Positions 14,502 to 25,097 of a stretch of 64,000 nucleotides of DNA are shown in pieces. Source of the DNA: Tubiluchus corallicola (taxonomy: Eukaryota; Priapulida; Priapulimorpha; Priapulimorphida; Tubiluchidae); contig JAQGDQ010000079.1 in the NCBI GenBank assembly GCA_030141605.1, positions 558,001 through 622,000 of the forward strand, read 5' to 3'. Both the position numbers and the translations under genes were made by a program. The stretch's first letter is position 1. Every line of letters starts with the position of its first letter. The notes under the pieces are model-generated. The model saw only the letters and a list, made by a program, of their open reading frames with translations, made no database searches and was not told the origin of the DNA.

Positions 14502-15239
14502 GAGAGAAAGGAGAGCGAGGTAAAAGAGAAAGGAGGAGAAAGAGAAGAGAGGAAGTAAGGGAGACAGGGAGGCGACAATGAGAGCGAGAGGGGAAGGAAC
14601 GAGGGCGAGACGAAAGAGAAAATGGAAAGAGAGAGAAAGAGGGAAAAAGCAAGAGATGAAGATAGAGAGGAGAGTGAGTGAGAGAGAGAGAGAGAGAGAT
14701 CAAAAGGAGTAAAAAAAGTTGCACATTGACCGAAATGAGCTTGCGATACCCTGGTAGTGATCGGAAAGAAAATATTAAATAAGCGAGTAACCAAATGCTT
14801 CACATTCCGGACTAGTTTATTGTAAAATTTTGCCAAGTCTTATGATATCTTACTTATAATTTTAAACTGCCTAATTTATAATATAATTTGTAATTTAATC
14901 TAACTAGTTTTTATGGTATTTTACTGTATTTTAGGGTTTTATTATCAATTGTTGGTCTCTACATCATAAGTTATTTTATAGTATTTTAGTATTAGTATTA
15001 CTGTTTTAGTATTTTAATTATCATTTTTCTTTATAACAGGATATGAGGCTGCACTGAACTCAGCATTAGACGTGCAATCATTAAACATCTGCGTTCCGAA
15101 GACAGGGTTCACTATGGGAATAATATTTTTGGTACTGCTTATTACAATTATTGTAGTCATTTCTTTTCTTTTGTACAGACAGCGAAGAAATGGCTGTGAG
15201 GCTGAAGCGGTTAATATTCACTTGAAAGGTATACAATAA
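7931..15239 (+). CDS. ZP-domain transmembrane protein, 5' end missing (8 exons)
   Basis: Exons: 7931-8675, 9310-9399, 10760-10860, 11649-11809, 12240-12388, 12679-12923, 13660-13789, 15040-15239; all junctions are GT-AG and keep phase, giving 606 residues. The 7931 edge is an acceptor (TTTCAG), so the start codon and signal peptide lie upstream. Residues 1-248 are disordered, with three EF(I/Y)NP motifs (about 83, 106, 135) and an Arg/Gly/Ser-rich stretch at 149-197. A full ZP module follows, from VAVECD near 250 to the Cys cluster near 500, including the ZP-C signature SNCYAHD...NGCPV and FKTFKFPD. A furin-type site RRKRE starts at 503, a membrane span covers about 564-586, and the tail is about 20 residues. 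ZP modules polymerise into extracellular filaments after furin cleavage releases them. AATAAA lies just past the stop. Confidence 0.9.
8850..9248 (+). repeat. (TTG)n-(ATG)n-(TTG)n microsatellite in ZP intron 1
   Basis: TTG/TGC-rich sequence becomes a pure array: TTG units to about 9160, ten ATG units to 9190, then TTG units to 9248. It lies between the first two ZP exons found and creates Leu/Met-rich frames that are not genes. Confidence 0.9.
10985..11145 (+). repeat. Degenerate trinucleotide repeat (CTG, ACG, ATG units)
   Basis: Imperfect CTG, GAC/ACG and GAT/ATG triplets lie in the ZP intron between the exons ending at 10860 and starting at 11649. The frames they open on both strands are low complexity. 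Confidence 0.8.
14449..14700 (+). repeat. (AG)n microsatellite and purine-rich tract
   Basis: Pure AG dinucleotides run from about 14449 to 14498, then some 170 bases of nearly pure purine, then another AG run at 14671-14700. It lies in the last intron of the ZP gene. The antisense Ser/Leu-rich frames here are artefacts of the repeat. Confidence 0.95.
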
Positions 15240-17058
15240 CAAATAAATTAAATATATTAGGTCGTTAATAGCCACAATATTAATGAATTATGCAGTGCAC
15301 TTTTGTTGCAATTATTGCCGCCAGGTAGCTGCACGCTGTTTTTGTCTAAATTACTCGCTCAACTTTACCCGAATGAGTTCTCTGATAAAATGACAATCGA
15401 TATATGGGTCTGTAACTTTAAACACTAACTTAATAGTATCAGCAGAATACAGGAATCTTACAATTTGGCAGAGAGGTCTCCAAAAAGTCTTTCCTGAAAA
15501 AGATGTATAGGCTGTAAAGTAGAAAGTCCTCTCTAAAATGGTGCGTACACGGATGTAGATGTAAATATTTGTGAAACTGACAACTTAGATGTACGTATTA
15601 AATCTCTTTTTCTAACATTGTCCTGGGGTTAGTCTGAACGGTAGATGTTGGGGTAAATGGAGGGTTAAATGGCGAGTCGACCATTGTGTGTCCAATCAGA
15701 AGGATTAGTTGCGTTTAAGCCACTTTAATTCGTTTCTGAAATTTATGCGTAAATGTAAATTGAACTTCATCTAACGAGAAAATCAAATTTCAACGCTGTT
15801 GCGATTATGGTATAATTTGTAGTAACAACGGATTAATTTATGAACTTTAACAGGAGTGGCACACTAGCGTTCGCCTATGTGTATAACTGTGTGCGTAAGA
15901 AAAGCGTAACCACGTCACCTGAACATTAGCTTTATGAGCATTATGAGACTTTCGTCCATTGTGCCTTATGATTTGTTTGTGCATTCATTTGTGTATATTG
16001 CACTGCTATGGCCAAATTGTTGTATTAACTTTAACGTTAAATTTGCAGCGCGATCATTGTTTATATTTATTTATTATTTATTTGTTAACATTTTCTGTTA
16101 TTGAAATTACTATTTATGTACTATTATCTTATGGCCTCACTGCTGCTTTTGCATGCATTGTTTATTATATAAATTCACTTTTTCGAATAAATTTTTTTTG
16201 TTTTCACGCGAATTGTTTTCATGTTATATGTTCTGCAACTTATACTGTAAATACAAGTTACAGTGACGTGAAGTAGAATGCATTAGACATAAGGGACACA
16301 ATGCTACTGTGTGAACTGATGTCAGCACTCAACACTCGTATGGTACGTCTGTATGGTATGATCTAACAAGAACCTATAATGCCAAATAATTCCACGTAGC
16401 CTAATGTAAATTTTGGATAAGTGATATTTGCAGCAAACTTTTCAACTTTTGCACAGCATTCTGTTATTGTAACATTTTTCTAGCAGAGATCAGTGAACAT
16501 GTGCCTTAGAACAAAATGGACTGACTGCCTTAAACTTACGTAAGGCACTAAATTATAACATTCTTACATACAATATAAGTATCTACACTTAAATACAAAC
16601 TTAAACAATACCAAACCGACAAAACAATTTGTCACAAGGAATAAACTGACGAAGGAAAAGAAAACAACAGTTACTGGCGAGCTAAAATAAGTAACATAAA
16701 GAACAAAAATGAGGTATATTGAAGTCTGTGAAGGCCAACTTTATATACTCATTGTCACATGACAATAACTTAATTATTGAACCTACCTGTTATATAATTC
16801 ATTATACTAATTAGGCTATAAGATAGTCTAGTAGGTATGTTTTAATGGTTGCACGTTGTTTCTTACAATTCTATTTCATTCTCACTGTAGCTTCTGTAGA
16901 TCAGCTTTTATATAATTTAGGCCTACTCATTGTTATCGTTGCTATATGTAAATCTCATTGAAAAAAGTTTCAAGTCTTGGCACATTTCGTACCATAGTTT
17001 ACAAACTGACCCTCGGCGACAACTCCACCGTCGTGTCAACAGCGCAATGGTTTTACAG
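15240..17058. other. Spacer between ZP gene and chitin-binding copy 2
   Basis: It probably starts with the ZP 3' UTR (AATAAA near 15242). The hydrophobic frame at 15959-16276 opens with TTG and is AT-driven. No other gene is supported. The ZP gene and copy 2 converge tail to tail here. Confidence 0.5.
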
Positions 17059-17970
17059 CTACCCGTTCCTAACCCGACGTTCACCGTTTATGCCATAACC
17101 CGTTGTTCTAACCGATCTAGGATATCCAGTTTGGCCATAGTATTTCCCACCGTAACAGCCTCTTCTACCATAGTAGCCCTGACCATAACCATTTCTGCGA
17201 TATTTATAGTTGTTTCCATGACGTTTTCCAGCATAATTACCATTATTTTGATTTCTACCATAAACTTGATTATTGTTGTAACCGTTTCCATTATAACCGT
17301 AATTATTGTTCGCGTAATTTCTGTTGTAAGCGTAATCCCGGTCGTATTTGTTTGCTCCACCATAAGCATCGTAACCAATACTATTCCCATATCCCGCATT
17401 TCTATACTGTCTAGACCTTTCGTTCCCATATCCCGCATTTCTATACTGTCTAGACCTTTCGTTCCCATAGTAACGGTTGCCGTAGCTGCCATAATCACCA
17501 TAGTAGCCACTTTTACTATAAACAGGAGTACCTCTGTAACCATAACCACTTCTGCCGTGATTTTGACCGTAAGCACCGTTGTTGTTGTACCCAGCTCTAC
17601 CGTAACCTTGGTTGCTACTACCATAGTTACCATAACCACCATAGTCACCATAGCCTTGAAAACTATCACCATTTCGATGAACGCTATAACCATAGCAACC
17701 AACTTTCTCTTTGTTATACTCATCATCATGAACACAACCGGGCAAGCATTCGTCGAACACCGTCCCGTAAGCGCATATACGGCGCACAGGTCTTTCATGC
17801 GGCGTTCCAGTGTGAAGACATTCTAAGTACGTTCTGCAGTCAGTGGGGTCACTCAATAACTGACCAGCAAAATAACAAAAATTAGCAGGTTTGCAGCGGC
17901 CATAAGCTTCAATTTTGTTTATGATTATAAGGACAATAATAACAGAACAATGCGTAGTCAAAAGTACCAT
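17059..17970 (-). CDS. Secreted chitin-binding type-2 domain protein with Tyr/Gly/Asn-rich tail (copy 2)
   Basis: A 303-residue paralogue of the gene at 4.4-5.0 kb. The first in-frame ATG is at 17970; the frame reaches a TTG further up. A signal peptide (MVLLTTHCSVIIVLIIINKIEA) precedes a ChtBD2-like module with cysteines at 26, 32, 45, 51, 66, 75, 79 and 92, the same spacing as copy 1. Shared segments include CAYGT(I/V)FDECLPGCV. The tail of about 210 residues is Tyr, Gly and Asn-rich, roughly twice as long as in copy 1, and carries a perfect 39-base (13-residue) duplication. Expected to be secreted and to bind chitin, with a cohesive Tyr-rich tail that could be oxidatively cross-linked (inference). 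No intron is evident. Confidence 0.85.
   Translation of the reverse strand: MVLLTTHCSVIIVLIIINKIEAYGRCKPANFCYFAGQLLSDPTDCRTYLECLHTGTPHERPVRRICAYGTVFDECLPGCVHDDEYNKEKVGCYGYSVHRNGDSFQGYGDYGGYGNYGSSNQGYGRAGYNNNGAYGQNHGRSGYGYRGTPVYSKSGYYGDYGSYGNRYYGNERSRQYRNAGYGNERSRQYRNAGYGNSIGYDAYGGANKYDRDYAYNRNYANNNYGYNGNGYNNNQVYGRNQNNGNYAGKRHGNNYKYRRNGYGQGYYGRRGCYGGKYYGQTGYPRSVRTTGYGINGERRVRNG
17384..17469 (-). repeat. 39-bp perfect tandem duplication inside the coding tail
   Basis: Positions 17384-17422 and 17423-17461 are identical, and the first bases of a third unit follow to 17469. The unit is in frame and encodes the 13 residues YGNERSRQYRNAG twice. Complete identity suggests a recent duplication or ongoing homogenisation. 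Confidence 0.95.
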
Positions 17971-18990
17971 GCTTAATAACAATTAATCAACACTGTAAAA
18001 TGAGGTCAAAACAATAACATGCATACAATTCGAGAAACAATATCACCGCTTCACGTTCGTAGTTCTTACAATGTGGAAATGGTAGTAGAGTGGTGTGCGT
18101 TCACATGAAATTACTTTTTCCTTAGGCTATTATTTGCTTCAGAGCTGGATAACTGTGACAGTGACTTATAACCAGAATACTGGGTTTTATCTCATTTTCT
18201 CGATTTCTACAATGCAATGCGGAAGGTTGAATTCACAAGAGAGTCAAGCATTTGCAATTTATGCTGCGTAAGCGATACCATTCAGAAGATCCCTATCATC
18301 TGTTGTAGTGAACCGAATGTTGTACAAACTGATAATTCTTACAACATTTTTGATGCACAATTTTGCAAGAAGTTGGGAAAAATTTGGGCAATTAGTTTTT
18401 AATTCAATGACTGGAAACAGTTGGACGACGCGTGGAAATGGTGTCATCGCTACACTGAAAATTTAAATTGCACTCGGGAACTTAATTAACTGATAACTGC
18501 TTCGTAACACGTCGTGCCATAAAATTAGTGTCAAGTTAGTGAAATTAAACTTATTCGGGACGTTAAGATACTGAAATCGATACTTATTTAGCTAATTAGT
18601 TATGTTTAAAATGAATATGTAGTGTGCAGTGACTATAGTTTGAGTATGCAATGCACATACATACAGTAACTGGAAAAGGAACGACATATTAAAAAACAGT
18701 GTTCAGTTAATAGTTTAATTGTGAACTATATGAAAGAATCTTACGCGAAATATGAATCGTACAGTTTGCCAGGAATACTGATCGCGGTGTACTTGAGAAA
18801 GAAGAGAACATAAGCACATTTCATATTATAGCAAACGACAAGAGATGTGACTAAATCTCTAAACCAGAGTGAAAAATTTACTTAATATTCTAAAAGACTC
18901 GTTGTAGTATTGTAACTTGTAAAATGTTTTCTATTTACCTGGAACGACTGATAAATATATGTAGACGTTATGGTCATTTCTTACGTGTTG
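17971..18990. other. Spacer between chitin-binding copy 2 and the scramblase
   Basis: It should contain the promoter of copy 2 (minus strand) and the 3' UTR of the scramblase. Two overlapping frames of about 60 codons at 18217-18447 match nothing recognised. Confidence 0.4.
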
Positions 18991-19707
18991 TCATTTCTCA
19001 AAACAAGTAAAATTTATTAAAAATGTTAGTCCCAATAACGTAGCTTTTATATTCACATCCAAGTCCAATGGAAAAGTTAGTCCGATGTTATTATTGGCAT
19101 CCGTGAAAGTTTCGCTGGCCACACCTTTCCACTTCTTGGCTATTGTACCAATCTGGTGGCTACCGTGTGCAGAGATTAAGCGAAACGTGATGTCTTTGTA
19201 ACAACGGCATGTACAGGAAGGACCATGTACTTTCAGGACGACATCGCCTTCTGCGTTGTAGACGCGATACTTGGGATATAGTAAAGAGAGTTGCTGTACA
19301 GCAAAACCAGATTTGATTCCTGGAGGTGCCATCACGTCTATGTGTTGAAGACAAGAAGGACTGCAGCAGCCTGAACAACGAAGTGTTCTGTACACATGGA
19401 CGACCTCAGCATTGTCGTTGTCATATATCCTCAAGTCAAATTGGCTAAAAGGTTCAAAACAATTCTGAGACAACCAGTTCACGTTGCGGACTGCCACGAA
19501 GACCCTTTCACCCATGATATTCTTTATAGTGTACCTGTTGTTCAATTGTTCCTCGCTGTCAATGCGGCTCATGTACAGCACCCTTTGCTGGTGAATTAAA
19601 AGTTGATCGAGTTGAGTGAGGCATTCTAAGCCAAGTGGACAAATTCCAACTGTAGACAAGTGATTCAGGCCCCATGCTTTTGGTTTGTTCGACATTCTAT
19701 CATACAT
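18991..19707 (-). CDS. Phospholipid scramblase family protein (PLSCR-like), intronless
   Basis: A 238-residue member of the scramblase family, which moves phospholipids between membrane leaflets in response to Ca2+. Family landmarks: GLECLTQLDQLLIHQQ (about 26-41), NRYTIKN, the LRCSGCCSPSC cluster (109-119, palmitoylation region in relatives), APPG, and the C-terminal TFPLDLDV with a hydrophobic end segment (about 219-236). The long Pro-rich N-terminus of PLSCR1 is absent. The Ca2+-loop region reads DANNNIGLTFPLD (203-215), one residue longer than the vertebrate DADNFGIQFPLD and with Asp replaced by Asn at its third position. The gene is one open exon, whereas vertebrate PLSCR genes have several introns. 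The ATG is at 19707, with a second at 19695. Family assignment is firm; activity is uncertain. Confidence 0.92.
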   Translation of the reverse strand: MYDRMSNKPKAWGLNHLSTVGICPLGLECLTQLDQLLIHQQRVLYMSRIDSEEQLNNRYTIKNIMGERVFVAVRNVNWLSQNCFEPFSQFDLRIYDNDNAEVVHVYRTLRCSGCCSPSCLQHIDVMAPPGIKSGFAVQQLSLLYPKYRVYNAEGDVVLKVHGPSCTCRCYKDITFRLISAHGSHQIGTIAKKWKGVASETFTDANNNIGLTFPLDLDVNIKATLLGLTFLINFTCFEK

Positions 19708-22700
19708 TCAAATTTGAAACTTCCTAAAAGGCCAAGTGAACATTTTTCTACATTGTTAACTTCGCATGACCTATAAGTGAATTGCAAATGACGTAAACAG
19801 AACAGAACACAAGGAAAAGGAAAAAAGCTCGTTAGTCCAAAAAACTGGGTGTGATGTTTATAAGTTTTGTAAATGATAACTTTAGGTAAATTTTCATAAT
19901 TTATTTTCTTGAGCTCATTCTCAAATCAATTCAATTCACCTTTTATTTCAACATTAAAATTCCCATATAATTCACTAAAAAAAGATAAATTACTAGACAA
20001 ACAAACACATAAAATGCTAACTCTACTAAAAGCGTGCAACAACAACAACAACAAAGATTAAAAGATTAAAAGCTACCCATACCAAATACCAAATAAGAAG
20101 GATGTCGAAAACCTAAATAAAATTGAAGTATATCGCACACCAGAGTCTTTAGCAATATTTGCCAGATCGAACAATTCTGATAAACACACTATAAAAACAC
20201 TTGCGTGGTATATGAATAAAATGTGAGATGCACTGCAATCATATTTATATTTACGTTTAAAACGTTTAGTTATACCATTGTTGTATAATGGTATAACTAA
20301 GTATATGGTATAACTGAGACACCACCCAAGTTTCTCTAAAACAGAAGACGTTTAGAAAAAGAAGACTAGCTCGAGCACTGTTCACTCAGTGTTATCGCAT
20401 GTTTTTATTGATGTTTGCACATTTTTATAGACATATAGACTAATCGGAAAAAGCTATAAGATGGCATTAAGTCTTTCAGTAACATGGTCTTCCAATAAAG
20501 TGATAATTTGGATTTGGCATTCTGACTAGTTGACTATCGTGTAGCAGCATCAAACCATTTTCTTCATAAAAATCGCTATGTTTAATGTAAAACTCGTAAT
20601 GTAATGTAGTGTAATCGTCTCTGCCTTTACATGCGTATGTTCTTGCTTTTGCAATTTTGTTTTCGAAAACACATTAATTACTAATAAACTATGGCATCAG
20701 TTAGTGAAGCAAATATAAAAGAAATTAGAAATAATCTGTTTGTATGAAATGTTTAATGAGCGACTATGATTTCATTTGTATTTAGATCACTGGGGTGCAG
20801 ATGCTTTTGCAACGTTTGTAAAATCTGTTGATCAAAAATGAAAATGTTCTTATTTCTTACTACTGAAGACTTACTTAATAAAGGATTAAGTTCGCTGACG
20901 CACAGTCGACAAACTGTAAACAAACTTCAAAGCATTTTCTTCGCGTTTGAAATGTGCCAAAAACCTGACTGTAAGAACATTGACATAAACAAGCATTTGG
21001 CATTTTGGTTTTATTGGCATTCGAAAAAAAATAGCCAATTTAAATTGTAAACTCCGACAGAATTGTCATATCACACACACACGCACACACACACAAACAC
21101 ACACTTTTTCTTTATTCTGCTAAATTTCCCTGTTTCAACATAAAGCCAACTTGGACAAAAAGCGTTTTGTTAGCTTAATACTGCGAATTTAAAGTTTTAG
21201 TCATTTTCTAAAGCAGTAACCAAAACTACTTAGAATACTGTGCTATTAGTTACTTCACTGTCCTATTAGTTATTTGCAATACCATATTAATGTTGCCATG
21301 CAATCATTTTTACGTTTTGTCGTAAAAAAAGTTAGAATAGGAAGTTACTCTATTGTGGCGGCACAGTATATAAAAACCGGCTAAAAACTCATTACATGAA
21401 CAACAACGTGAACTGTTCTTGGTATTACCATACTTCTGTACGTACACAAATTAACGTGTTTACTGCTTTCAATTAAGTTTCTTCCCTTCTAGTATAAAAG
21501 AATGGAATACGCTATCTATGAATACTAGAAATTCTAGAACTAGCCTTAAATGCTTTAATTAAAACTTACCGTCCACCTTTGAAATCTCGTTATTTTATTG
21601 GTTCACGCTACGCTTCTGGTTAATTAGCACGGTTACTCTTGCATGGGTACTAATACTTTAAACTACTCTTTATACGAGCGCAGCTTATCACGTTCTCCTA
21701 TTTATAACAAGTGTAATTTGCAAACAAAAGATATATTACATTATTTATTAATATGTCCGTTTTTCAATGCTATAAGGTTACCTTACTTGATTAAAGTAAC
21801 TGATTTAATAGTCCCGAATTAATTTCAATGACCTTCTGATGGTCGATAAAATTAAACTTTTAGTCGCTGGTGTTTCCAAATTCTATTAATCAAACATTGC
21901 TTAACGAAACATGAATGTACATTATTAAGAGTGAAACGCAAAAGTAGTTGAATAAATTTAAGACTTCAATGGTATTATTATCATATTTCTCTAAATATAT
22001 ACGTCTATATTTTCTTTTGCTTGTCATTGTAATCGCCACTGTCTTAGCTAGTCGAAACAATAACCGTATCTTATTCAATTTGTTCACCGAGTGTTTAGTT
22101 AGCTGGTATACTTTTGCAACACATTCAGAAAAATCATTGGTTAAGCAGCTTAGCTGCTTTACAGATGACTCTGGAAATAAACAATTGCGTTTATAAAAAT
22201 ACAAACAAGAATGAGGACAAATCTCGCTTCATGTTAAAAAAGAAGCCTCTAACCCACAACAACGAAACAAGTGATGTTAGCTACACTTCTCTTTTGAGAA
22301 TTAATTATTTGGTTATTTTTTGGCTATTCATTCGTGTTAATGTTACCTTGACAATGTCTACATTCTTTTTCACAGGAATGTCTATTACACGGGTGTAAGA
22401 AATATTGTCACGGAAGAAACTAATAAAAAGACTTTACCGATAATTTATTTTAAATATTACACATGTCCCGCTAGTTGAGCTTGACGAACTCATTTTTTAA
22501 AGATTAATCTGTCATAGAGAAAACTAGCAACTATTTTTTTATATTTTACGTATTATTGTGTTGCCCGCCTGTTGAACTATTCTTTCAATTTCAATACTAC
22601 CTTTAGTGTATGAACACTTGATCGATTTATGAGTGCAGTGACGACAGTTTGATCAATATTGCTTTTGTAGCACACGTTGCCTGGCGCAGAACACTAATTT

Positions 22701-23346
22701 GCCATTCTATTTGCATACAAACTTGTTGCTTTCACAAAAGTATCGACCCTACAACTCATTAAAAAGTTCTTTTCGATTTCTATTTCAGAAAAGTAGTGTT
22801 CTGCAAATGAGATCTATTACTACCATATATGATTTCAGTTCTAGTAAAAACAGGTTCATGATTTGAGTGCGACGGTGAAGCGATCACCATCATTATTAGC
22901 GACACTATTGTAGCTTTGGAACTTGGACAAAAAGCACGCATCAGAGTTTTGTCACATTTGATTAATGGCTGTTAACAACCAAAATGGTAGCAATGATGAT
23001 GTTTAATAATGACGACGACAACGATGATGATGATGATGATGGCGACGACGACGACGACGACGATATTGATAACAACTATATCAGCTAGTCTATTTGGTCT
23101 TTTACATTAATTAAACTTATGTAATATTTGCTATACGATACGAATTTCTAGTTTTTGAGCACCAGAAAAGTTGTAATTCTGTTCATTGTCGCATTCCGAG
23201 TGCTTGACAACCTGGTTAAAGTCAAGACACTTTGCTTAAAAAATTTTTCCGTGGAATATAATCCATGTGAAAAAGAAGCTCTTTGTCAGTGAGATATTCT
23301 ATGGATGCTGGCTTAAGTTATCAAACGCTAATAGAAAACCTTTTGC
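19708..23346. other. AT-rich spacer with simple repeats
   Basis: No gene is supported. There is a short hairpin at about 20267-20298 (12-base arms AGTTATACCATT), an AC-rich run near 21069-21104 and a GAT/GAC triplet run near 23010-23065. Frames of 60-105 codons at 20838-21050 and 21890-22398 lack recognisable domains. Confidence 0.5.
23010..23065 (+). repeat. (GAT/GAC)n trinucleotide run
   Basis: GAC, GAT and GGC-type triplets, ending in a short pure GAC stretch. It lies about 280 bases past the stop of the minus-strand LYPLAL1-like gene. Confidence 0.85.
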
Positions 23347-24111
23347 CTAAGAGGCACTTTTGTCAGACTCTATCGTTTCCCTGGCTTCTGCTTCTAGTGT
23401 ATCAAAAGTGTCCATACGTTTATTACTAGAAATCCATTCCTTTAATAGTCTAATACTTTCTGAAGTCAGTTCATGTCCCATATTTGGAACGCTGCACAAT
23501 TCTGACCTCACGCCCAGCGTTTTCATCATAAGGTGAGTTTCCAAAGACCATCTATGCCTAGCAACGCGGTCTCCAATGCCGTGTATTAGAAGAAGTGGTG
23601 GATTCTCTAAATTTTTTCGCACGGCCTTGAACACCTCAGAGTTTTCCTGAAGGAACGCAGACATGGCGAAGACCCCTGATAGTTTGGGGTACAGTTTATA
23701 CGCCACATGCATGGCTATTATACCGCCCACGTTATAACCTCCAACAATAATACGACTTTCTGGTATTCCATAAGATATTTCGCTTTCAATTACAACTGAT
23801 AGTCTTGCGCACATATCATTTATGCTTTCTGTATTCTCTGGTACACAGGGCAACAGAAACCCGTGTTTAAACCATGAATTTCTCAGGACGCCTTGTTGAG
23901 TAGGAAGAGGTATTCGAGGTGCGGTCGGATAAACCACTTTGGTCCGAGGAAATCTCAGATCTTCACTTAGTAACTCGTCTATTGTGATTTTTAAACCAAT
24001 GCCAGTGTCACAGGAGCCGTGTAGGAAAATAAGACAACTGACTGCTTTCTGTTTAATTTGAGGAATCGTAAGACACCGAAGACCTCGCACAGCTGCTTTC
24101 ACTTGCACCAT
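23347..24111 (-). CDS. LYPLAL1-like alpha/beta hydrolase, catalytic Ser replaced by Asn
   Basis: A 254-residue protein of the acyl-protein thioesterase/lysophospholipase family, closest in motif pattern to LYPLAL1. The start is the first in-frame ATG at 24111; the longer frame begins only with TTG. Landmarks: FLHGSCDTG (oxyanion region), YPTAP, GIPESRIIVGG, HGIGD and GHELTSE. The nucleophile elbow, normally GGFSxGG, reads GGYNVGG: Asn127, codon AAC at 23731-23733, one base from the serine codon AGC. The acid (Asp181) and base (His213) remain. The reading frame is intact, so this looks like a pseudoenzyme rather than a decayed gene. It is intronless, unlike human LYPLAL1. It diverges from a second such gene at 26.6 kb and has a short acidic C-terminal extension. 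Confidence 0.88.
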   Translation of the reverse strand: MVQVKAAVRGLRCLTIPQIKQKAVSCLIFLHGSCDTGIGLKITIDELLSEDLRFPRTKVVYPTAPRIPLPTQQGVLRNSWFKHGFLLPCVPENTESINDMCARLSVVIESEISYGIPESRIIVGGYNVGGIIAMHVAYKLYPKLSGVFAMSAFLQENSEVFKAVRKNLENPPLLLIHGIGDRVARHRWSLETHLMMKTLGVRSELCSVPNMGHELTSESIRLLKEWISSNKRMDTFDTLEAEARETIESDKSAS

Positions 24112-25025
24112 CCCAATAAATAATTGAATTACAACCTCTTCCAAATGGAAATTCCAGAATGCAAAACTGCTCCAAACGAGATCAAAATTTCTTCAGGTTT
24201 TAACCTATTTCTCACACCAGATTTAATGACACTTGAGTTGGATTAATTTTTACGATGAAGGCAGGCTGCTGTTCTCTTGATTTCTTTAGATTTAATAATA
24301 GGTTTGGTTGAAATTCAAAAGTACCAGCATAACAACTATAATTGCCGCCTGATGGCGTGAATTGTCGAAAAGTTTTTTTTAGCTGTTCAGAATCGGATTT
24401 GATTTGATAATTGTTTGCAATTCACTGAGATGAAGATGCAAGTTTAATTGCGCCAAGTCATGGTTCTGGGCATGTTCTGCATCGAATCACTTTGTGCATT
24501 CAAAAACGTTTGTCAATAAACTCTTGCTCACGCAGCCAAGCTTGAGAAGGAGATTGAAAAAATAAAAACAGTTTTTTAAATGAAGATTAAATCCATACCA
24601 GCCAGGCTGGTAACCAAGGCTGCCTGGATTACGCGTATGCAGTGTGTGATTCGAAGAAAATAATTTTCCATTAGCTCGTCACTCAACATACCCCGTGCAC
24701 TTGAAGTTTATGAAAACAAGAAGCAAATTTAAGAGAAATACAATATTTGAGGCTATAGTGCTACAGGATCTAAAGTGATCGTGACAGTAACTACAGTATG
24801 TTTGGTGTGATAATTTTGTGACGTATTAATTTCGCAAACTTGCATGAACAATAGGTATGTACCACTAAAATGTTATTGAAAGTATGTATCACTAGAATGA
24901 TATTGAAAACTCTCTCTCTCTCTCTTTCACACATACACACACACACACACACGCACGCACGCACGCACGCGCACGCACACACTTTTTCTTGCCTAAATCT
25001 CGTTCATTGCTTTCAAGAGAGAGGG

Positions 25026-25097
<72 letters not shown>

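Noticed and set aside
14389-14836. Ser/Leu-rich frames on the minus strand
   Set aside because: Translations of the AG microsatellite in a ZP intron.
15959-16276. A hydrophobic 105-codon frame
   Set aside because: Starts with TTG and its composition follows AT-rich DNA downstream of the ZP stop.
16930-17826. A 298-codon plus-strand frame rich in Ile, Thr and Val
   Set aside because: Antisense shadow of the Tyr/Gly/Asn-rich tail of chitin-binding copy 2; no domain and periodic composition.
21890-22398. Overlapping frames on both strands
   Set aside because: Mutually overlapping, AT-driven and without domains or splice support.
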